Shown piece after piece: positions 1 to 11,600 of a DNA stretch of 64,000 bases. This DNA is from Bondarzewia mesenterica (taxonomy: Eukaryota > Basidiomycota > Agaricomycetes > Russulales > Bondarzewiaceae). Location of the stretch: NCBI GenBank assembly GCA_004802705.1, contig SGPL01000065.1, positions 26,244 to 90,243 on the forward strand, read 5' to 3'. A program made the translations under genes and the position numbers. Every line of letters begins with the position of its first letter. Within the stretch, counting starts at the first letter, position 1. The notes under the pieces are model-generated. The model was not told the DNA's origin. It ran no database searches and saw only the letters and a list, made by a program, of their open reading frames with translations.

Positions 1-367
1 TGGGCGGTGGCAAGAGGACAGCTTTTATAGAAGGTGCGTTCTGAGGAAAGGCGAACCATTCAAACTCCGCCTCAAGTCATTCATCGTTCCCACGCACGGA
101 CCATACTGTGGCAGAGGATGATTATGCAAAGAGCAGAGGCAAACAGAGCAGTGAGTGATATGATATGTGTGTTATGTACAACCTGTGTGCAAGCTAGTTA
201 CCCTAGCCAATGATATGTAAGTTCTGCGAAGATCGTAAATATATAGAGCACAGTTAGTTGTTCCCGAGATATCCAGATAATCGAAGTGAAATGGGACCTC
301 ATCCATCGTGTGCATCGTCGTAGCTAGCGTCGAAAGCATGGAAAGTGTATGTTCGGAGGGAAATACA
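1..367. other. intergenic, no gene seen
   Basis: I see no coding signature, repeat or RNA gene here. It lies just beyond the stop codon of the DUF3533 gene, so it probably holds that gene's 3' untranslated region. Confidence 0.4.
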
Positions 368-2527
368 TCATACAGACCGCAGATGCTGCTTTATCGCTCG
401 TTCTCGCACGATATATTGGAAGATCGTCATCGTCACAAGAGAAGCTACGATCCACGCGATCAAAACGCCAAAATTGAGACCCACTATGATCGGGCGCGTA
501 AGTACCAAATGCAAACTCATGTGGAGTACGAGGGGGAAGGATGATGGGCAAAGGAAATAATTACGCACAATCATTCTTGGTATTGAAAACGATCGTCCGC
601 ACTGCGCGCTCGACGTTATAGAACGGCATCGCGTAGCCGTAGCGGTACACGCCCGGTAGCAGTGGTATAGGGAAGAAACACACAGAGACGTTCGCTATAG
701 GGAACACGATGGTCAGCAAAGAGGGATGGACGAACGAGGAGGGGTGACTTGCTTATGATCCATAAAATCAGGAAGAAAGGTATAAAGCGGGCGGTCAAGA
801 TCGTGATCATAGCTTCCACTGCGAGGCCGCTAGAATATAGATGATTAGGAGGATACTATCAAGGAGACGATGCGGACGACTTACAGGGCAGACATCGCCA
901 GCCATGATAGCATCCAGTAAATCACGAACCCAGAATGACCGAATCTGAGGGGAAATTCGATTAGAGGGTGAAAAATGGGTATAGATACACATGATGGCAT
1001 ACGTTCGATTGAATGGCACTTGGAAGGCAAGTGAGATCATAGAAAAAAAGCACTGAACGAAAACGATGAGAGTCAAAAGTAAATAAATAAGGAAATGGAT
1101 GAAACCCAGGAGACGCACAGAGATGTAGAAGTAGACGCAGAGAGGGATGACTATGCGGAGGAAGATCAACGAGCGGAACGAAAGTCGCTGGTCTATATGC
1201 GTGACGTCGGTGCGTGCGGCATTGTTAATCAACTAGAGGTGTAGAAGTTGCAAAATGTCAGGGGCAACTCGAAAGAAATGAACGACACAACCAACCGAGT
1301 TGACGAACTGTGCAAGCCATCACATCCATCAGATCTTGATAAAATGAGAACATAGCTGGGAAACACATACTGCAATGATGAGCAGGTAAATCAACCCGAC
1401 GAAATCGACAGCAGCCGCCCTGCGAAAGATTCATAACATGAGCACATGACTAGCAATACAAGTTGCAACACATACACAGGTACATCGAAGGGGCGTGCGT
1501 TAAAGATGGTGTATGAGAGCGGATTTGTGAGTATCTGCGGCGCATTCGCGGCGAGGTTGGTCGTGTTCTGACCGCTCGACGCCAACTGTCGAGCAAAACC
1601 GGTGGCAAACGATCGAGACGTCCCGTCCATGAGTGCGACGATCTAAAAACAGAGAGACGAATGAGCAACCGGTATGAATAAGTTGAGTAAAAGAAACACG
1701 AACTAATGGTTGGATGAGCATGTCGCTGCAATCAATAGTCTGTCCCGTGAATGGCCTCTTCTGGAACAGAAAACAACAGCCCTTGCTCACTATGCGTTCT
1801 CATTTCGCGCTTCCTCGCCATACATAGTCACAGCCAACGACCCATTATATGAGCCGTTGGCTGAGGCCACGGCATTGTTCAAGTTGCTTGTCGCATTGGA
1901 ATTGACTATCGTATAGAAATCAATGACTCCGAAACTAGACGACTGTATAAATAGGAAGGACACGCACTTGCAACAATCACCCATGCATGCTCTTGCACTA
2001 GAGCATGTATCAGGTCGTCCTGGCCGTTAGGAAATTGGCTGGCAGTTACTGTCTCCCAGGTCATCGTCGTCGGCGGACCCGAGCTCGCCACGAAGGACTG
2101 AGTAACAAATGTGCCTATTTGGCCACCATCAAAGTCCTGAAACAAACCTCTTCTCTCAGTCACGAGACGGGGGAAATTTTAAAAAAATGCGCACCACAAC
2201 CCAACCCTTCAAATTATGCGTGTGCTCGGGAAATTGCCATAGCGCTCCCCAGTATATAGGTAGGACGGCCATAATCCAAACGGTCACAAGAAGACTCGAG
2301 GCCAACACAATTTTTAGATACAGTGTCCGTGCGCTGCTCGTAGATGCTTCTTTGGAGAAGAAGCTCTCCGAGAACCAGGCCTTATCATCGACGCGGTGCT
2401 TCGGGTCAAGAGTCTGACCAGAGTTGTCCTTCTGCCTCTGGTTCATGTCGACCATCTGGATGCCAGTGTCGTTGAAGGTCTGTACGGACGTCGAGGCGGA
2501 GGATGGGTTTTGCGCGACCTGCGGCAT
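368..2527 (-). CDS. DUF3533 / SNG1-like multispanning membrane protein
   Basis: The family is related to yeast SNG1 (nitrosoguanidine resistance) and to ABC-2-type permeases; its substrate is unknown and it acts in a membrane. Visible in order: a hydrophilic N-terminus; a first membrane segment with PIYWGALW; an extracytoplasmic-like region with DFDGGQIGTF; a VDFVGLIYLLIIA segment; RLSFRSLIFLRIVIP followed by SLAFQVPF; and a C-terminal part with GYAMPFYNV and a last membrane helix. These match the family layout end to end. The gene has many short introns, and the one at 752..695 uses a GC donor (GCAAGT). The start at 2527 (ATG, peptide MPQVAQ) is the first good methionine, but an open stretch at about 2819-2755 ends in a GTACGT donor and could be an extra 5' exon. 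The join near 1250-1390 is not resolved. Confidence 0.8.
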
Positions 2528-3534
2528 GTCGATATGACGGGGGTTGAAGATCGGGTCGGCTACAAGACAAGAAGGGGAGCCCGTCAGGGGTCGTGGGATG
2601 CTTGAATTGCAATGGGGGCGATCAATAATAGGTGCGCCTGGTGGGGACTGGGTCAGCAGTCTTCAAGCAAAAATATCAACCTGAACCAAACATGTCGTTT
2701 AAAAACCTGAAGAGAAGCAGTCTTGATCGTTGATCGAAGAAATGACGTACCTTCTCAAGCGGGTTGCAGGATATGTTTTCCTCGATCTCAGTCAGGAAGA
2801 AATCGTCGCGGTCTTGGGGCACAAAGAAAATGGTCAGTGGGGAAGGTTATTTGAGAGGGACCAGACAGGGGTGACGGTGAATTTAAAGGGGACCGAGGGA
2901 CATGAGTCACTGTATTTATTCAGTTCATGAAGGATATGGACCAGGAAAGGGTCAGGCGGCGGCTGGATATGCTGTTCCCTGTCAGCCTCGTCAGCGTCTT
3001 GACGTGTTCCATCAGGGGATCTTCTCCGACCGACGCCGTGTGAACGCTTCAGTCGACGTTAGGGAGGTCTGTAACCGATAGTGTCGAGCTCCAACGGCGT
3101 GGATTATAAATGCAAGCTTGTCATGCCCGGCGCAGTAGGGTGCGTCTATTTCATTGCGCCCTTAGGGTGGAGGTCTGTCGGACGGAACGCTCATCAGGAT
3201 CGCGAATGGTATTCAAAATTCTGTATTTCGACATCAGAGAGCCTCTTTGGGGATATCAGCTATTGAGCTGATCTTCGTCTACGAAAGATTCTCGTTCTCT
3301 TTTCCTCCATTTCTTTTTCTCAGTCTTTACAGGTAACAACAGTACGTCCATCTAAGTACATATGCGAAGGTGCGTAGACTACAATCGGCGTGCAAATCAT
3401 GTCAATCAATCGTTACAAGATGTCAACAGTCCAGAAGTACACATGATCCACGTGCCTTGAAAGCTCCAAGCTCATACATGATACAATCACCATCCAAGCA
3501 TTCGCCCACAGCAGTGTCATTCTCACAGGGTGGT
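2528..3534. other. intergenic between two minus-strand genes
   Basis: Apart from the possible 5' exon of the DUF3533 gene (about 2755-2819, minus strand), I recognise nothing. It should contain the promoter of the DUF3533 gene and the 3' end of the RING gene. Confidence 0.35.
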
Positions 3535-6152
3535 TCAAGGAGTCCGTTCATGATGGTGCCGACGACCTCGCCTCCTTTTCTTCCCTTCCTCTTCTTCGGG
3601 ATCCCACGTCACGGGCCGTTGGCATACCGGACAGCGTCCTGAGACATCCAGCAACCAAGGATCCAGGCATTGTTTCTGAAAATTCCCATAGCATCAGCAC
3701 ATCCTTGCTTTTTGAACACAACGCTACACGGATGGAACTTACATGGAACACATGTCCACACTGTAACAATCGGAGGGGTTGTGCTTCTTCGTCTGCATCC
3801 TCCTGACTCAGCTCCGACTCCCGCGAATCTTGCGCGTTGCCCTCCTCTCGATCACCTTCCTGCGCCACTGGCAATTCTTCTACCACCACTTCCTCAACCA
3901 GCTTGTCCTTTCCTCCCTCCTTGTCCTTGTCTTCTACTTCAATCCCAGGCCGCACCACACGCTTCGGTTCGCCGAAATCCATCAAGCAGATCGAGCACGC
4001 CGCACGATTCTCTTCTAATCTGACAAATGGATACTCACCCTTCTCCCAATTGTCTTCCCACGTCAACGGCTCGCCACTGTCTTTTCCTTCCGCTGTCCCC
4101 TTAGCATCACCCTTTGCGGCCCTAACTTTCCGTTTCAGACGCAAGAATCTAAAGCGCTTCTTGGGCATCGGCGGAGGAGCCGATGGTTTGGGCGGATACA
4201 AATGAGCGGCTTCAGGGATGGTGAATGGTTTCGCTGGTTCATCGGGTGGGGACGGGATATAGGTGACCAGCGGGATCCTCTCTACTACGGATTTTGGCAA
4301 CTTTGTGATTTCAGGCTTGATGTAGTGCGGGTTTTGTAGCGGGTGACGTCCGAGGCAGAGCAAGACGATGCTATAGAGGAGCTACGCAAAAGGTATGTTA
4401 GCTGTCCTGATCAAAGAAACGGAACAAATTTTAGAAAGTCAAAAAATGGAAAGAAACACACCAGGAGAATAGGCATAACAATGAAGATGAAGAGAATCAT
4501 CAGTATTACTTCCGCGATGGCGATGTACGTCATGCAGAGAATGGCAAATGTTAGCCACCAGATGTGGGGAGAGGCGATGCGGTATGTATTTGTCGTTGTG
4601 AAGGCGAAGACATGGGCAATCAGGAACCAGGCAAGCGAAAACATCAACGAAAGACCGGATATTCTATGATAGAACGTGAGTCGCTACCTTGTGACCTTTG
4701 ACAACCATTGCATCATGGGAAAGAAAATCACGTACCTAGTATACGAACGTGGAAAATCGATAGGCCTAGGCTCTGATTCACGAGTATCGGCGCGTACACC
4801 ACGACCGCTTCCCGTTATCGGAGACTCGCGAGGTCCTAGGGGATGTGTATTAGTTCCTTCATTGGAAACGTACATAGTATACGAACGTGGAAAATCCATA
4901 AGCCTAGGCTCTGATTCACGAGTATCAGCGCGTACACCACGACTACTTCCCGCTGTCAGAGACCCACGGGGTCCTAGGGGATGTGTATTAGTTCCTTCAT
5001 TGGAACGCTGACCAGTCTCTGTGTCCCCAGATGCAGAAGCAGTGCCATTCTCTGCATCGCTATGAAGGAGACCACTCTTTCAGTGCTCCCGCGCAGGCGC
5101 TCACAAACAAGCAGTGCATACTCACCCGGCCTCCTTGCGGCGCTTTGCACGCTGCAACCTCCAGCGCCAAGTTGCGAGATAAAGATCGATGGCACAACGT
5201 GGAGCCCACAATGCATTCCAGACACCCAGAATCTTATGACAAGCCTGCCACTCATTCTCATCTGGGGAGACGGGACTGCGATGATGGGCAGCGAATGTGA
5301 GCAACACGATGATTACGACGATCTGCATATCCGCCGTGATATATCAGAAGGACAATTGAGATAATTCTGAAAAGAAAGGAGTTCACCTGGGCAGAGTCAA
5401 CGAATACAGAACAACACCACGAGACGAGAGCCTCGCGGGGTTTGTTATCCTTGCCGAACCCGAAAAATCTGTGTACGCGCAAGTACCACGGTCTCCTTGG
5501 CGGGGGTGCTGCATGTCCTTCAGCAGAAGTCATCTGTTGTAATCTTTGAAGATCTGCCATTACTAAGAAGACCGTATGAGCACGCTTCCATCGTTTGCCT
5601 CCACTTCCTCCACTTACTCCCAGCCATCCGTTCCCTCTGTTCCTGGATCACTTCCCTCTGTTCTTCTATAAATCGAATTTGTTCTTGCATTGCCCTATCG
5701 GATTCGGGAAGAGTTTGAGATTCGGACGGCACGGAATCCTGGAGCGGGTGCGTAGGCGGGGGGGAGTCTGTTGGCGCCGTCGGAGATGAAGATTGAGATG
5801 GTATATCCAAAGACGCATCAATGACACTTCCCACGGAGGCTAGCATCTCAAACCATGAGCGTTGATACTGTCAGTCAGTTGGATGCTTACCTCTCCGTGA
5901 CCGATCTATCGTCAGGACGTCAGGACTCGGACGATCTTCACATGTGGATGAGGGCGGAACAGCCATTAACATAGAAGAAATTTTTGTCTCATCCCGCGAC
6001 ACAGATCGTCGTCCATTGCTGACCAGATGAATTGGCTCGGGTGGCGTTAGAGTGCCGTCTCCGCGTACGCCTTGAGATGGCCCTACTAGGCCAGAAGCGG
6101 TCGTAGATGCGGACGGTGGCTGCGTGAGATCGACCTCTTCAATCAACGCCAT
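3535..6152 (-). CDS. membrane-anchored RING-H2 finger protein, probable E3 ubiquitin ligase
   Basis: A likely membrane E3 ubiquitin-protein ligase. The C-terminal RING-H2 runs from SICLMDF through LLQCGHVFH, then after an intron QCLDPWLLD and CPVCQRPVTW, giving the C3H2C3 ligand order. A long acidic insert separates the first two cysteines from CGH. Upstream are hydrophobic helices: IVVIIVLLTFAA near 5290-5330, and further segments at about 4440-4640 (LAWFLIAHVFAF and a stretch ending in LMILFIFIVMPILL). The N-terminus is Ser/Pro-rich with a basic helix (EQREVIQEQRERM). The start at 6152 (MALIEEVDL) is the first ATG of the open first exon; the stop is at 3535-3537 after a His/Arg-rich tail. 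At least seven exons. One exon contains a 138-bp in-frame tandem duplication (4731-5006). The cellular membrane and the substrates cannot be read from the sequence. Confidence 0.8.
4731..5006 (-). repeat. 138-bp tandem duplication inside a coding exon
   Basis: Two near-identical 138-bp units (4731-4868 and 4869-5006) lie head to tail. Each encodes 46 residues in the RING gene frame, containing SNEGTNTHPLGPR, GVRADTRESEP and DFPRSYT. Differences are scattered single bases. The unit length is a multiple of three, so the frame is kept. The copy next to the intron ends at a GTACGT donor, and the same bases are retained inside the exon in the other copy. Confidence 0.9.
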
Positions 6153-7503
6153 TTTGCCAGCTCAGGAAGTAACGAGGACGTGCGAGCCTGGAGGAAAGGC
6201 GCCACGCAAAGATCGATTGATGAGCCTTTGTTATATATATCGCTGGTATTCAACCCGAACTCGGAGTTTGGTGGGAGATGATGTTGGATGTCTCCATACG
6301 CACGCCGCGTATGCCCAGACGACGAGACGAGAAAAAAAATGGTATCTGAACGCTGTTCCTTGCGAGAAATGGAGACTTCAGAACGGGGAGTGTGTACGAA
6401 GGGTATGAAGTTGCACTGACACGACTCGCTCTCAGACGCTCTAGAATGGGACGGCTGCAGACGGCTGCACCTGCCAGCCAACGGTGACGCGCGTTCCTCC
6501 TAAATTAGAGTCCGCGGCAGTGGCTGTCGGCGTCTAGCGGCTAGACCACAGGCACAACTTCTTGTGGGTGCTTGTTTGAGTAGATAATTGACGATATAAG
6601 TTGGAGTAGGTGTTTAACGTTGAGTAGGGACGCAGATATCTGTCGGGGCCTGAGGGCCAATTTTATACTGTTATCGACTGAGACTAAGCTGTAACCGTGA
6701 AGTCGTATTAGTACTTGTGGCGCGCTACGAAATGGCCTATTGTACAGCCCCGGACCTAAACACAGCCTGATTGTCGTGGGATGAATGAAAGCGGTTTTTG
6801 GCAGATCAGTAATAGTTGAGCGTCCGCCCCGGTGCCAACGAGAGCACTAAAAAGCTTAATGAAGCAAGCGAAATGAAGGGTGATAGACATCATTCAGACG
6901 CTGGAACTTAATGACATGGATATTACAGCTGGTCATGGAGTGCAGGATCCAAGTACGCAAGCCTGAGCCCTATCAACCATATAGTATCTGCTCCGAAGCG
7001 TTGATGAAAAGGAATTGTGGACTATGATGACCACAGCCCATCGCAGTAACATTCCGCACCCGCGCTCCGAATGGCACTCAATTAACGGGATGTGTGTAAA
7101 AAAAAATGTTGCCACGCAGGTTTCCGGGAGAGCACACGAAAGAACGAGTTATTGTGGTGGGGTTCGTGATTAAACGCATATTTGATAAGAATTCTATACA
7201 GATTTGTCAGGAGCCAGAGAGGACAGAAAGAACAACATCCAAGAACAAAACGCAGTGGCAATCGCGGGCACGGGCGAGCTTCGAGCGGGAAAAGCTACAG
7301 CAACCAAGGACGACAGCAGTTTGCATCAGAAAAATAAAGACAGTTCTAGCGCTCGTCTAAGAGCTAAAATCAGATTGTTTGTCATGATAGCGCCGTACGA
7401 ACAGCGAAAGGAAAACACTGCATCACGCACCTGTGTGATGATTTTTTCCTAATGCCCTTTATTTTCCTGCATTCCTCCTGTGCATTATGCCCTCGCGTCG
7501 TGT
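6153..7503. other. intergenic, no gene recognised
   Basis: It contains the promoter side of the RING gene. Open stretches here are short, compositionally neutral and without recognisable domains. Confidence 0.35.
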
Positions 7504-8664
7504 TCAACAAACCCTCGTCATAAAACCGTTTGATGTATCTGATTTATGAATATGACCGAATATTGCGGAAGTGGTATGTATATGTGGACGGACAGAGCTC
7601 ACCGAAGACACATCTCCTCTTTGAAATCCGCTTATAGATTTCGATTGTGTTTCCTCTATCGAAATCATGCCTAAGATGCCGGAAATTAAGGAATCGTCAG
7701 CAGAAGACACGCTTACCTCGTTACGCCTCGCCTCTTCCTCGTAGACGTGATTCTGGTGGATAAGGAAGGGATCACTAAGCACAGTGAACGATATACCTGA
7801 CAAGTACATCTCAAGCAGGCATGCAGCCTTATTGCCTCCGTACCCCGTAAATCGTGCGTCGCACCTATCATTCATCATTCGGTTTGATACCCTGCCATTT
7901 ACTGAATATGAACTCGGACGATATTACCATCCCCCAGCATCCCTCTTCACAATGACATATGGTTCGTAGGCCGACTGGCAATGCGTGACTTTTTATATCT
8001 CACCAGGTTTGGCTCTATAGAAACGTTCGTAGTCCGTGCTGTTGTGTCCTGGTTCCCACTGCGCATGAAAGGGAGACAACGTTTTTCTGCCGAACAAGTT
8101 CCGTCGGTCGAGCTTCAACGGCGACCTCAAACAGTAAGACCGAGTCGAAGCTCGCGATCCTGCCAGCTTAGCGCTGTGTCCTAGACCTGGGTGGGCCTGC
8201 CGTGATTTTCAGGATCTGTGCCGACCGTTCCTGGGGAAGGGAGGAGAAGGGGGAAGGTGCTCGCCATATCGCGATGGTGACAAATTTGAAACATATGCGG
8301 TGGTTTAGCGACGATAGAGCAGATCCACAAGGTACGGTACACACGGTCTGAATTGTCTCGACTTCGTCGTCGGTGGCCTCAGATAGAAGGACTCCAGAAC
8401 GTGGAGCACAAGTGATACTTGCAAATAGAATTGTCGAGCTTGGGCCCTCGCGTTCATGATGCTACGAACTTCGGTAATGTCGTAGCCTCGTAAGAGGCGG
8501 AAAAATGTATGCGACTCTGCGTCATGCAACGATAGATTCATCACATGGCGTGAGTATCGGTACGTACGTATTCGTTCCAAGGTCTTCGTGCACAACGCCG
8601 CAACCGATCCATCATGTAAAGTTGCTATCATGCGATCGAAATGGCAACACAATCCGTGTGGCAA
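7504..8664 (-). pseudogene. GT49 (LARGE-like) glycosyltransferase remnant
   Basis: Peptides on the minus strand fit the C-terminal half of fungal family 49 glycosyltransferases. In order: FHAQWEPGHNSTDYERFY and KPGEI (8070-7996), SAYEPYVIVKRD, and, after a plausible short intron, CDARFTGYGGNKAACLLEMY with SGISFTVLSDPFLIHQNH and YEEEARRNE (about 7880-7720). Two lesions are visible: a TAA stop at 7995-7993, where the family usually has Tyr, and a frame change just upstream, near 8070-8090. Further upstream, at about 8500-8400, ARQFYLQVSLVLHVLESFYL may be a piece of the N-terminal domain, but the catalytic core is not recoverable. Intact relatives transfer sugars in the secretory pathway. Confidence is high for the family and moderate that the copy is dead rather than mis-sequenced. 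Confidence 0.65.
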
Positions 8665-11600
8665 TCACTATCCGAATTGAGTGCACGGCCTCTGCGTCCT
8701 GCCAATACTGCGCGCGACTAAGAACGTCGATCCCCCGCGACATCGACCAATACAACGGGACCGGACCATTCTAACAGCCGTTGAACTTAAAAGAATGTTC
8801 GTTTTGCACCCGACAAAAAGAACGAGAGAGGAAACGCTCACACCGAGTGCAAGGTCACCAGTCAGCGCTCGGCGCTCGGCGCAGGGACCAATCCACGCTG
8901 CGCGGCTGGTGTAAATTGTAAGAGGAGAATTGTCGGACTAACGGCAACACCAGTCCTCCAATCACAACGAATGAGAATGTGGGCGCGAAGGACGGCTTCC
9001 ATTCTACAGTCAACGAAAGACAATGTCTTCGATGTGGAGAGACTCATCTCATCCGAAGTTCCAGATACCACTGATCGAGGGAGCGGAAGGGATCACATTG
9101 GGATCTAATTGAATACTGTTCTGAGATCCAAGTCTAAATCTGTTCCATCGTTCTGAATCAGTTTTCCGCGCATTCTGGAAAGTGCATTCAAATACCTGCG
9201 CTTCTTATAACAATGTTAGTGCACACGTTACTATCACAAGTCAAACTGCCCCACGGTCAAAAGTTCCCCTCTGCGAGTCCCTCACCTCCGAGGGCGAGTC
9301 AGATCCCAGGCTCCGTTCCATTAAGCTACCTAGCCTATGCGTGCCACTCAAAACGTGCAGTTCAGCAGAGCTCAGTGCCAGACAAGGGAATGCGTGGAAA
9401 TTTTACCATGAGTAATGTCGCTGTCATTGCTAAAGAAAAGGAAGGGGGCGAAATGCATGAGAATTATGTGAATATGCCATAAAAGATAACGAGACATGGA
9501 TGGGTTCAGCGTGCTCAGTCACTTTGCTGACCCACTACCGGCTCAGGGTCTTACCATGGCGCCCTCAGTCAGTGACCGGTGACTCGCTGACACAAGTCGA
9601 ACCCGCCCGGCTCAAAACGCTCTCCGTATCCCTTTTTCGCCACTTCTTCTCTCGTCTCGTCCCTTTTTCTCGGAGCCTTCTTTCATCGTACCTTCAGCTT
9701 CCGGACTGATTCGCGGCCCGGGGGTCATGCAATACATTACCTCTCAGACTTCAGGTGGTTGCTTCGCCCGATTTAGCAGCAGAAGACGTTTGACCCTAAA
9801 CACAAGTGGCTGCCACAACTCTTGCGACATGGGACATGGGACCTTCGGTACAACAATGTCAGGCTTGCGCAGCCATAACACTTGAAACCTAGTTCTGTGC
9901 ACTGACATTGACGCACACATTCAAGTCAACAGTGATTTTCACAGGACTGCTTGAGGAAACATACCACCAACGGCCAGGAGGATTGTTAAATCTCAAGCCG
10001 GCCGGGCTCAGCGCATTTTCTCAGTCTGAGCTGATCAATGCCGCTGCCGGCCCGCAGTTGCCACTAACATCCTGCATCGTCCTCAGGGTCATAGACGCTA
10101 GCCAGATACTCGATAAGGTCCAGCAAACATTCAGATACGGAAGGAGGGAACTGTGTCGGCACCGCCGAATAAGAACATGCAACGAGCGCGGATAGTTTGA
10201 CGGCCAGATTAATCACTTAGGCAGCTTTTTCCATGCCTGATTGGAAGGCCTGAAATGATTGCAATGCACTGGCCTTGACAGCGAACACGTTTTAAAGAGC
10301 GAATAGAAATCTGGCAGAATGACCATATCGTGACACTGTCAAGCGACGGTGTTTGCACCAGAACATGTGGATGCCACGTGTAAAACACGTATCAGGTTTG
10401 ACAAAATTGAAAAACGCGTACGTGGTGTGGGGGAAGGTGGAGGATCTACTTACGAGATTTCAACGCAAATAGCATCGTTCCGATTCCGATAGCAGTCCTA
10501 AATTATTAACGGTAAGAGCAAAGGACGGAAAAGAGGGGCGCAGCGATGCATCATCAAATGAACACTTAGTCTCCATTAGTAGTACTCACAGTGACAAATG
10601 AAGTAAAACGGTTTGTCAGAAGACAGTTAAGGCCTAATTGGAACACAATTGCTCCACTGGTCTACGGACACGGAAAAGTTGCGGAACAGATAGCGAGTAC
10701 AACTTGGGGTAAGTAAGCATAAATGATGTCCAATGAGAAGACACGATACCGGGAAACAGCAACTCGTGCGGTGAATTGTCGGGCTTGTGAAGATGAGCGC
10801 GAGACTGTGAGCGCAGGATGATGGTTTGTAGCTTTTCCACAGATAACGAGTGTGAAGTCGAACCTACGTGTTGCCGAAAACTGAGGAGTACCACTATGTG
10901 AGGAGTCGAACGGAGACGAATCAAGTGGCAGACAAGGGAAAGTCGACGTCGACTGCGTCCACATATTACGTAAGTAATTTCTCTGGATGCATCGAACTTT
11001 GTTTGCATGTAGGATGCGATCAACTCAATCGACTCATTGCCACCCAAAGTTGGATATAGCACATTCAGATTTATCCATTTCAACCCCAAACCCAAAATTG
11101 ATTGAGAAAGTCATGTATCACTGGGAGTCAACGGATGAGTCTATGAGTCTAGTACCAAGATACTACAACGATGCCAACCGTCGGAGTCCCACATGGCCTA
11201 CAGCGTCAATATTCACAGTGCCGAAACGGATGCGAGAAGAAAATTCATTTCAGATTGCCTTTAATTTCGAAGCCAACACAGCCAAGTGTCGCTCCACGGT
11301 TCTCTTGAGCGGCAGCCTCCTTTGTGTCTCCTCGAGCGCCCTGTCCATGGACACCAAAAGGTTCCCCTTTCATATACGCCTTGATTGTCCCTCGCGGATG
11401 CAGGGACAGGGCAGCAGAATGTTGATTTCATCATCTCGACTGCAGTTTCGAGCATCTCGGCGCCTGGCACATCTTCGCCATCAGCTATCCCTTGGCGCAG
11501 GTTGGAGCTATTGAGCAATGGCGGTTGCTGCCCCCGAAACCCGCGCTCCTATGTGGACACCGGCGCTGGGATATTAACGAGCGCTACTACTGCCTTGGCG

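Noticed and set aside
7991..8005. 30-nt intron removing the stop in the GT49 remnant
   Set aside because: Too short for a spliceosomal intron, and the removed residues are normally conserved in the family.
11261..11518. Minus-strand frame with NLR/STAND-like helices
   Set aside because: A few helix-like peptides in different frames are not enough to assign a family.
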